Origin: a bacterium
Lineage (GTDB): Bacteria > Bacillota > Negativicutes > Acidaminococcales > Acidaminococcaceae
Assembly: GCA_004562175.1 (NCBI GenBank)
Contig: SFRS01000010.1
Location: 1 to 11,522, forward strand
DNA length: 11,522 nt
Reading direction: 5' to 3'
Position 1 is the stretch's first letter, and each line of letters opens with the position of its first letter. The notes beneath the pieces are model-generated. The model did not search any database, had not been told where the DNA came from, and was given only the letters and a program-made list of their open reading frames with translations. Below, piece by piece: positions 6,189 to 11,522 of this stretch. A program made the position numbers and the translations under genes.

Positions 6189-6233
6189 AACAGCTAGCTG
6201 TGGCAAGAGGTGCCGTGGCTAGCTGTTTTTTTT
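6189..6233 (+). terminator. Rho-independent terminator of the symporter operon
   Basis: A 17-base-pair stem (6189-6205 with 6211-6227, three wobble pairs in the middle), a five-base loop AGAGG and a run of eight T (6226-6233). It begins 16 bases after the stop codon of the DUF697-like gene. Its 5' arm and the preceding bases (6182-6205) are repeated exactly, inverted, at 1310-1333 after the asparaginase gene. Confidence 0.92.
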
Positions 6234-6284
6234 AGTACCTTGGAAAAAGACAAAGATGCTGGAATTTTATCCTACCTAAAATGC

Positions 6285-6318
6285 TACCCATAAAAAGTAA
6301 GCCTCTATTTTATGGGTA
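6285..6318. repeat. 11-bp inverted repeat in the gap before yybS
   Basis: TACCCATAAAA (6285-6295) and its exact reverse complement TTTTATGGGTA (6308-6318) are separated by 12 bases. No T-run follows, and it lies about 50 bases upstream of the yybS -35 hexamer, so it is outside the expected transcript. It might be an operator or a decayed repeat. I cannot tell which. Confidence 0.6.
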
Positions 6319-6369
6319 ACAAAACGTTACGCGAAAAGGATGTTCACTTTATTTTTGCAGTTAAAGCCT

Positions 6370-6398
6370 TTGCTTTTAGGGCTTTTATGTAGTACAAT
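6370..6398 (+). promoter_or_regulatory. Promoter of the yybS-gdpP-rplI-dnaB operon
   Basis: TTGCTT (6370-6375), a 17-base spacer and TACAAT (6393-6398; five of six consensus matches). Transcription would start near 6405, giving a leader of about 55 bases before the GTG start of yybS. It has the same -35 and spacing as the promoter at 3940. Confidence 0.65.
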
Positions 6399-6459
6399 AA
6401 TATATTGAACTACTATACTCATTTTAAGACCAATCCCGCGCAATAAAGGAGGATATTCT

Positions 6460-7407
6460 GTGATTCGTAAAACTTCCGCCATGGTGGAGGCCGGCATTTT
6501 AGCTGCCATTGCCATCGTCATGGCTTTAATAAGCATGTATGTGCCCGTGTTGGGCGCCTTCGTGAACTTCGTTTGGCCCTTGCCCATTGTGATTTGCGGT
6601 GCTCGTCACGGTCTCAAATGGAGCATCATGACACTGCTGGTGGCGACCATCATCATCGCCATGATTATGAGCCCTGTGAATGCCTTTTTCCTAGCTGCCA
6701 TCTTTGGCCTTTTGGGACTGATTTTGGGTGAATGCATGCGCCGTCACTTGGCTCCCATGAAGCTCATGCTTTTTGGCACTCTCGGCGGCATCATCGCTTT
6801 GGTGCTGAACATCGTGCTGAGCTTTGCGGTGCTGGGCATCGACCCCATCAACATGATGTTTACCTCCTTTGATGAAAGCTTGGTGCAGCTGGCCGATTAT
6901 TACCGTGAGCACGGCGTCAGCGAGGCCGACATCAAAACCAGCATCGAGGGCTACAAGGAAATGCTGCGCATGATGAAGATTATCATGCCCGGTGCTTTCC
7001 TGATTTGCGCACCCATCATGGCCTTTGTGAACTATATTTGTGCCAAAAAGATTTTGACCAAGCTGGGGGACAGCTTTGAAAGCTTCCCGTCCTTTATTAT
7101 GCTGAAGGTGCCCCAATGGGTGCTGTGGCCTTATTTCCTGTCTCTTTTGGCTGTAACCTATTTTTACCAAACGGATCAAAGCAGCTGGATGTATGCAGCA
7201 GCGGTCAATGTGCAGACCGTGTGCAGCTTTAGCTTGGTTTTCCAAGGCATTGTGCTGATTTATTGGTACGTGGAAACCAAGAAAAAGCCCCGTTGGTGGG
7301 CCAATATTGGCACTGCATTGTTGTTTATGATTCCTTTGTTCTCCCAGATTATTGTCTATGTGGGGGCGTTTGACATGGTATTTGACTTTAGAAAAATTAG
7401 AAGGTAG
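6460..7407 (+). CDS. yybS: YybS family (DUF2232) integral membrane protein
   Basis: 315 residues. Hydrophobic segments cover roughly 10-35, 40-75, 80-125, 172-195, 220-240 and 245-310, so a multi-pass membrane protein is expected. A polar loop (about 130-170, containing YYREHGVSEADIKTSIEGY) lies between them. This fits the DUF2232/YybS family, whose members sit just upstream of gdpP in many Bacillota. The molecular role is not established. The arrangement resembles substrate-binding subunits of small-molecule importers but this is not shown. Start GTG 6460 is chosen because AAAGGAGG (6445-6452) lies 7 bases upstream. It is the first gene of the housekeeping operon, and no terminator separates it from gdpP. 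Confidence 0.85.
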   Translation: MIRKTSAMVEAGILAAIAIVMALISMYVPVLGAFVNFVWPLPIVICGARHGLKWSIMTLLVATIIIAMIMSPVNAFFLAAIFGLLGLILGECMRRHLAPMKLMLFGTLGGIIALVLNIVLSFAVLGIDPINMMFTSFDESLVQLADYYREHGVSEADIKTSIEGYKEMLRMMKIIMPGAFLICAPIMAFVNYICAKKILTKLGDSFESFPSFIMLKVPQWVLWPYFLSLLAVTYFYQTDQSSWMYAAAVNVQTVCSFSLVFQGIVLIYWYVETKKKPRWWANIGTALLFMIPLFSQIIVYVGAFDMVFDFRKIRR

Positions 7408-7410
7408 TGA

Positions 7411-7516
7411 ACCCCTCCACCGCTAAAGCGGTCCCCCTCCCCTTGAAAGGGGAGGCATAGAGGAAATGTTTATAAGCGGCACCCCTCCCCTTGAAGTGGG
7501 AGGCATAAAGGAAATG
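7411..7516. repeat. GC-rich intergenic hairpin repeat, two copies 48 bases apart
   Basis: Two 35-base copies (7434-7468 and 7482-7516) match at 32 positions. Each starts CCCCTCCCCTTGAA, folds as CCTCCC...GGGAGG and ends in GGAAATG. In front of copy 1, ACCGCTAAAGCGGT (7419-7432) is a further small palindrome. The block fills the gap between the yybS stop and the gdpP ribosome binding site. Its look is that of a dispersed intergenic repeat. A frame reading through it on the minus strand gives a proline/glycine/serine-rich tail typical of chance ORFs. Confidence 0.8.
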
Positions 7517-7530
7517 TGAGGTGAAGCTGG

Positions 7531-9609
7531 ATGTTCAACAGGTTTAACCGTAATATGAATTCGCGGGTGGATACCAATGTGTATCTGCTGATAATTATCG
7601 TTTTGGCACTGCTGGTGTGCTATCTGCAGCCCAAGCTCATTATTCCCGCGCTGCTGGTTGTGGGCGTGACCTATTATTTTGCGCGCCGCAATTTCATCAA
7701 CAAGGAAATCTTTTTCAGCAGCTATTTGGACAATATTATTCGCAATATTGAGCGTACCAACCATTTTGCCGTGCGCAAGCTGGATATTGGTATGGCTGTG
7801 TTTTCCAAGGATGGCAAGCTGCAGTGGAAGAACGAGCTTTTCCAACAATGGGTGGGCAAAAGAAACCTTGAGGGCAAGCGTCCTGAGGAGGTGCTGCCCT
7901 TGGCTGCCAATGCCTTTGAAATGCTCAGCGTGCGGGATGGGGAGCAGGTCATCCAGATGGAGGGACGCTATTATCGCATGAAATATGCCAGCGTCCAAAC
8001 CCAGGAGCGCAGCACGAAAAAGGACAATACAGATACCAACAGCGGCTTGATGATTTATCTGACGGATATTACGGAATATGAGCTGCTTAAGCAAAAATAT
8101 AATAATGACAAGATTTGTCTGGCCTATGCCCGCTTCGACAACTATGAAGAGGTGACGAGGGGCATCAGCGAAACCAGTATCGCCAATTTAAATGGTGAAA
8201 TCAACGAGCTGCTCACCAAATGGGTGAGCTCCCAGCAGGGCTTTATTTGTCGTATGAACAAGGAAAGCTGTCTTTTGGGCTTTACTCAGTCCGCAGTGCT
8301 GGACATGATGGAGGACAAGTTCACCATTTTGGACAGAGTGCGTGAGATTCGTGCCGGCAACAAATTTGCGCCCACCTTGAGTATAGGCGTGGCCTGTGAT
8401 GGCGTGACCTTGGAGGAGCTCATTCAAAATGCGAACAAGAGCCTGTACATGGCCTTGGGACGTGGTGGCGACCAAGCCGTGGTGTTGAAGGACAAGAATA
8501 CCCAATTCTTTGGCGGCACCTCTACCGTAGCAGCCAAGAGTACCCGTGTGCGTGCACGCATTGTGGCCCAAACCATTCACGAGCAAATGCAGCAGGCGGA
8601 CAAAATTTTCGTTATGGGTCACCATAATGAGGATTATGACGCTATTGGTGCCACTGTGGGCATGGCCAAGCTGGGCCTGTCCTTGGGCAAGGAGACTTAT
8701 ATTGTAGCTAGCCCCAGTAATGAGTATTACAATCGTATTGGCGAGGTACTGGAGCACGAAAATATCATCCTTTCGGATAATGAAACCAAGTATTTTGATA
8801 TCGTGGTGCCGGAGGATGAAGCGCTGCGCATGGTTACACCCAAGAGCCTTTTGGTTTTGGTGGACCATCACAGAGCAAGCCTTTCTGCTTCCAAGGCTTT
8901 GCTGGAGGCAGTGAAGACGAGGATTATCGTGGACCACCATCGTCGCGCCGAGGATATTATCAGTAATACAGTGCTGCTGTATTTGGAGCCCTCCAGCTCC
9001 TCCACCAGCGAGCTAGTAACGGAGCTGATTTGCTACTTCGACGATGGCTTGGAAATTACAGCGGCCGAGGCCACAGCTTTGTATGCCGGCATCGTGCTGG
9101 ATACGAAGAACTTTGCCGTGCAGACAGGCGAGCGCACCTTTGAAGCGGCAGCACTTTTGCGTCGCAGTGGTGCTGACCCCAATTTGGTACGCCTGCTCTT
9201 TAAGGATGATATTGGCACCGTACAGGCCAGGGCAAAGCTTATTGCCGAGGCCAAAACGCCCATTCCGGGCTTGGCCATTTCCATTATGCGCAACGCAGTG
9301 CGTGAAACAAGGTCTTCCGTGCTTGCTGCCCAAACAGCGGACTCTCTGATTACTATGGACGGGATTGCTGTGGGTGTGGCAATAGTTGAATATAAAGACG
9401 GCTATCTTGGCATCAGTGCCCGCAGTGACGGCAGCGTCAACGTGCAGGTAATTATGGAAGAGTTGGGCGGCGGCGGTCACCAAACTGTGGCTGGCGTGCA
9501 GATTGCCAACAAGCGTGCCAAGGATGTGGAGCCGCAAATTATTGCATTAGCAAAAAAACAATTAGAGGAGCGAGATAATAATGAAAGTAATTCTGCTGCA
9601 AGATGTTAA
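7531..9609 (+). CDS. gdpP: Cyclic-di-AMP phosphodiesterase GdpP
   Basis: Membrane-bound enzyme that hydrolyses c-di-AMP to pApA. The 692 residues are somewhat longer than the usual ~655. Domain order is two N-terminal membrane helices (about 15-30 and 33-50), a PAS-like domain (about 80-165, LDIGMAVFSKDGKLQWKN), a degenerate GGDEF domain (about 190-330), the DHH domain and the C-terminal DHHA1 domain. Metal and active-site motifs are GHHNEDYDAIG (363-373), VDHHR (444-448), VDHHRR (467-472) and GGGGH (646-650). Start ATG 7531 is preceded by GAGGTG (7519-7524). The gene follows yybS after a repeat block and overlaps the start of rplI by 29 bases, so it is translated from the same operon. The first motif has Glu where Pro is more usual, with the metal-binding His and Asp residues kept. 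Confidence 0.95.
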   Translation: MFNRFNRNMNSRVDTNVYLLIIIVLALLVCYLQPKLIIPALLVVGVTYYFARRNFINKEIFFSSYLDNIIRNIERTNHFAVRKLDIGMAVFSKDGKLQWKNELFQQWVGKRNLEGKRPEEVLPLAANAFEMLSVRDGEQVIQMEGRYYRMKYASVQTQERSTKKDNTDTNSGLMIYLTDITEYELLKQKYNNDKICLAYARFDNYEEVTRGISETSIANLNGEINELLTKWVSSQQGFICRMNKESCLLGFTQSAVLDMMEDKFTILDRVREIRAGNKFAPTLSIGVACDGVTLEELIQNANKSLYMALGRGGDQAVVLKDKNTQFFGGTSTVAAKSTRVRARIVAQTIHEQMQQADKIFVMGHHNEDYDAIGATVGMAKLGLSLGKETYIVASPSNEYYNRIGEVLEHENIILSDNETKYFDIVVPEDEALRMVTPKSLLVLVDHHRASLSASKALLEAVKTRIIVDHHRRAEDIISNTVLLYLEPSSSSTSELVTELICYFDDGLEITAAEATALYAGIVLDTKNFAVQTGERTFEAAALLRRSGADPNLVRLLFKDDIGTVQARAKLIAEAKTPIPGLAISIMRNAVRETRSSVLAAQTADSLITMDGIAVGVAIVEYKDGYLGISARSDGSVNVQVIMEELGGGGHQTVAGVQIANKRAKDVEPQIIALAKKQLEERDNNESNSAARC

Positions 9610-10027
9610 AAGCTTAGGTAAAAAGGGTGATGTTGTAGAAACTGCTGAGGGCTATGGTCGTAACTACCTGCTGCCTCGCAAGCTGGCTAAGGAAGCAACC
9701 ACCGCTAATTTGAATCAAGCGAAGGCTGACAAGGCTACCGCTGCTCACCGTGCTGCCCAAGCCAAGGATGAGGCTGTAGTATTGGGCGCACAAATTGAGA
9801 AAATCACCGTCAACATGAAGGTACGCGTGGGCGAAAACGGCAAAATGTTCGGCTCCGTAACCAGCAAGGACGTGGCTGAAGCACTGATTAAGCAAACCGG
9901 TCTCAATATCGACCGTCGCAAAATTGAATTGAAGAGTGCAGTGAAGGGCTTGGGTGAATACACTGCTGTGGCCAAGCTGCACACCGATGTCACCGCTACC
10001 TTTAAGGTAATGGTAGAAGCTGAATAA
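9581..10027 (+). CDS. rplI: Large-subunit ribosomal protein bL9
   Basis: 148 residues, the normal length for bL9. The N-terminal domain has the signature MKVILLQDVKSLGKKGDVV followed by GYGRNYLLP (about residues 24-32), which binds 23S rRNA. A long charged helix (about 40-75, rich in Ala, Lys and Glu) links it to the C-terminal domain, where GKMFGSVTSKDVAEAL (about 87-102) is the conserved stretch. Start ATG 9581 has AGAGGAG about 10 bases upstream, inside the gdpP coding region, and the first 29 bases overlap gdpP. dnaB follows after 29 bases. Confidence 0.97.
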   Translation: MKVILLQDVKSLGKKGDVVETAEGYGRNYLLPRKLAKEATTANLNQAKADKATAAHRAAQAKDEAVVLGAQIEKITVNMKVRVGENGKMFGSVTSKDVAEALIKQTGLNIDRRKIELKSAVKGLGEYTAVAKLHTDVTATFKVMVEAE

Positions 10028-10056
10028 ACAATACACTAATAAAAGAGAATGGGATT

Positions 10057-11409
10057 ATGGAAGAGAGAGTACCACCGCAAAATATAGAAGCGGAACAATC
10101 AGTCTTAGGCGCCATGCTGATCGACAAGGAGGCCATCGCCAAGGCCACTGAAATCCTTGGTGTTGACGATTTTTATCGAGAAGCACACAGGGTTATTTTT
10201 GCTGCCATGCTGGAGCTGTATAACAAAAATGAGGCCGTGGATCTAATCACGGTGACGGATATTCTGCGCCGTGATAATAAGCTGGAGGATATTGGCGGCA
10301 TTGCCTATATCACTAGCTTGGCCAATGTGGTTTTGACCGCTGCCAATGTGAAATACCATGCGGATATTGTGGCCGAAAAGAGTGTGCTGCGCCAGCTGGT
10401 AAAGGTTTCTACGGAAATCGCTGCTATGGGCTACGAAGCCAACGATGAGGTTGGCGTTTTGCTGGACACGGCGGAAAGTCGCATCTTAGAGATTTCTAAT
10501 CGCAAAAAGAAGACTGACTTTACTCCCATCAGTGCTGTGCTCATGGACAGTGTGCAAAATATTGAAAAGCTGCTTAATAATAAGGGTGGTCTTACGGGTA
10601 TTCCTACCGGCTTTAACGATTTAGACAAGCTGACCAGCGGTTTGCATCCTTCGGATTTTATTATTTTGGCAGCTCGCCCTTCCATGGGCAAAACTGCGTT
10701 AGCTTTGAATATTGTGCAGAATGTGGCTTTGCGCGCCCACAAGCGTGTGGGCGGCGATCCTCGCAGTGTGGCCTTCTTTAGCTTGGAAATGAGCAAGGAG
10801 CAGCTGGTTAACCGCATGCTCTGCGCTGAGGCTAATATTGACAGCCAAAGGCTGCGCATCGGCGAAATGGGCGACAAGGATTGGGATTCCTTGTGGGCGG
10901 CCTGCGACACTATGAGCAAGGCTAAAATTTATATCGACGATACGGCGGGTATCACGGTTATGGATATGCGCAGTCGTGCTCGTCGCCTGAAGGCGGAGCA
11001 CGGACTGGATTTAATTGTGGTGGACTATCTGCAGCTGATGCAGGGTAGTGGCAAGCGCAACACCAGCGGCGACCGCCAGCAGGAGGTATCTGAGATTTCC
11101 CGTTCTCTGAAGGCCTTGGCCCGTGAGCTTGATGTGCCGGTTTTGGCCCTGTCCCAGCTGAGCCGTGGCGTGGAGGCGCGTCAGGTAAAGCGTCCCATGC
11201 TCAGTGATTTGCGTGAATCCGGCTCCTTGGAGCAGGACGCAGATATTGTTGCTTTCCTTTATCGTGAGGATTATTACAATCCTGAAACAGAAAACAAGCA
11301 TACGGAGCTGATTATAGCCAAGCATCGTAACGGCCCTGTGGATACTGTCAATCTATTCTTTCATAAACAATTTACAAAATTTGTTGGCTTCACTAAGCGT
11401 GAGGAATGA
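10057..11409 (+). CDS. dnaB: Replicative DNA helicase DnaB
   Basis: Hexameric 5'-3' helicase that opens the replication fork. The 450 residues are full length. The N-terminal primase-interacting domain begins VPPQNIEAEQSVLGAML (about 5-21). The RecA-like motor carries Walker A ARPSMGKT (206-213), motif SLEMSKEQL, Walker B LIVVDYLQLM (319-328), SQLSRGVEAR (366-375), LSDLRESGSLEQDADIV, and KHRNGP near the C-terminus (422-427) with the arginine-finger candidate Arg424. No intein or insertion is visible. The ribosome binding site is weak (a purine-rich AAAAGAGAATGGG before ATG), so translation may be coupled to rplI, which ends 29 bases earlier. It is the last gene of the operon before a terminator. 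Confidence 0.97.
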   Translation: MEERVPPQNIEAEQSVLGAMLIDKEAIAKATEILGVDDFYREAHRVIFAAMLELYNKNEAVDLITVTDILRRDNKLEDIGGIAYITSLANVVLTAANVKYHADIVAEKSVLRQLVKVSTEIAAMGYEANDEVGVLLDTAESRILEISNRKKKTDFTPISAVLMDSVQNIEKLLNNKGGLTGIPTGFNDLDKLTSGLHPSDFIILAARPSMGKTALALNIVQNVALRAHKRVGGDPRSVAFFSLEMSKEQLVNRMLCAEANIDSQRLRIGEMGDKDWDSLWAACDTMSKAKIYIDDTAGITVMDMRSRARRLKAEHGLDLIVVDYLQLMQGSGKRNTSGDRQQEVSEISRSLKALARELDVPVLALSQLSRGVEARQVKRPMLSDLRESGSLEQDADIVAFLYREDYYNPETENKHTELIIAKHRNGPVDTVNLFFHKQFTKFVGFTKREE

Positions 11410-11412
11410 CCA

Positions 11413-11448
11413 AAAAGGACTGTCTTTAGGGGCAGTCCTTTTCTTTTT
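11413..11448 (+). terminator. Rho-independent terminator after dnaB
   Basis: A 10-base-pair perfect stem AAAAGGACTG / CAGTCCTTTT (11413-11422 with 11433-11442) with a 10-base loop, followed by C and five T (11444-11448). It starts four bases after the dnaB stop and closes the yybS-gdpP-rplI-dnaB operon. The A-rich 5' side means it could also work weakly in the other direction. Confidence 0.9.
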
Positions 11449-11522
11449 GCGCAACACTTCCGAATATTTTTGGATATTTGCTTAAAAACGTTCAGAAAGC
11501 TTGCGTTTGATTGCGGAAAATG

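Noticed and set aside
5562..6206. Minus-strand ORF of 214 residues opposite the DUF697-like gene
   Set aside because: It spans the terminator and the intergenic sequence, has histidine- and leucine-rich composition typical of antisense frames, and the plus-strand gene has the ribosome binding site and domain pattern.
7423..8094. Minus-strand ORF of 223 residues opposite gdpP
   Set aside because: It is a shadow of gdpP whose C-terminus reads through the intergenic hairpin repeats (MPPLSRGG-like), typical of a chance frame.
11449..11522. Promoter and start of a following gene (ATG at the last three bases)
   Set aside because: A TTGCTT is present near 11478 but no matching -10 lies at the right distance, and the ribosome binding site is weak. 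The window ends before any coding sequence can be judged.

Overview
The window looks like chromosome of a Gram-positive-lineage bacterium (Bacillota). The order yybS - gdpP - rplI - dnaB, strong AGGAGG-type ribosome binding sites and sigma-A-like promoters support this. A gut Negativicute such as Phascolarctobacterium or Acidaminococcus is my guess for the finer placement. That guess rests on overall protein flavour, not on a search. By eye, the first 1.1 kb is clearly more AT-rich than the rest and is a mobile element.

Layout. (1) 1-~1295: the 3' part of an ISL3-family insertion element. It holds a transposase open from the window edge to 1113, a perfect 34-base palindrome, and a degenerate tandem array with a period of about 23 bases. 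The array runs up to what appears to be a broken transcription terminator of the next gene. (2) 1340-3836, minus strand: gluQ (tRNA modification), then a 72-residue membrane protein, then a cytosolic-type L-asparaginase. Between gluQ and the small protein sits a 264-bp MITE-like repeat with 23-bp terminal inverted repeats, one of which supplies the gluQ stop codon. (3) 3928-6233, plus strand: a sodium:alanine/glycine symporter (AGCS family) and a DUF697-like membrane-associated protein. They appear to form a two-gene operon, with a clear promoter and a strong rho-independent terminator. The gluQ and symporter promoters diverge and overlap. (4) 6370-11448, plus strand: a housekeeping operon yybS - gdpP - rplI - dnaB with a clear promoter at its head and a terminator at its end. 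It is interrupted between yybS and gdpP only by two copies of a GC-rich hairpin repeat.

How the genes relate. GdpP degrades c-di-AMP, bL9 is a ribosomal protein and DnaB is the replicative helicase. This cluster is ordinary Bacillota core genome. Asparaginase and the AGCS symporter both concern amino-acid supply but are on opposite strands with separate promoters, so a functional link is only suggestive.

Most worth a second look: the ~23-base periodic array beside the transposase, the evidence that this element destroyed the asparaginase terminator, and the MITE whose end forms the end of gluQ. There is no gene-free stretch above 300 bases. The three longest gaps (1114-1339, 2562-2849, 6174-6459) are covered by the repeats, terminators and promoters listed. 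In 11449-11522, after the final terminator, I see nothing I can support. I found no tRNA, rRNA or CRISPR array.
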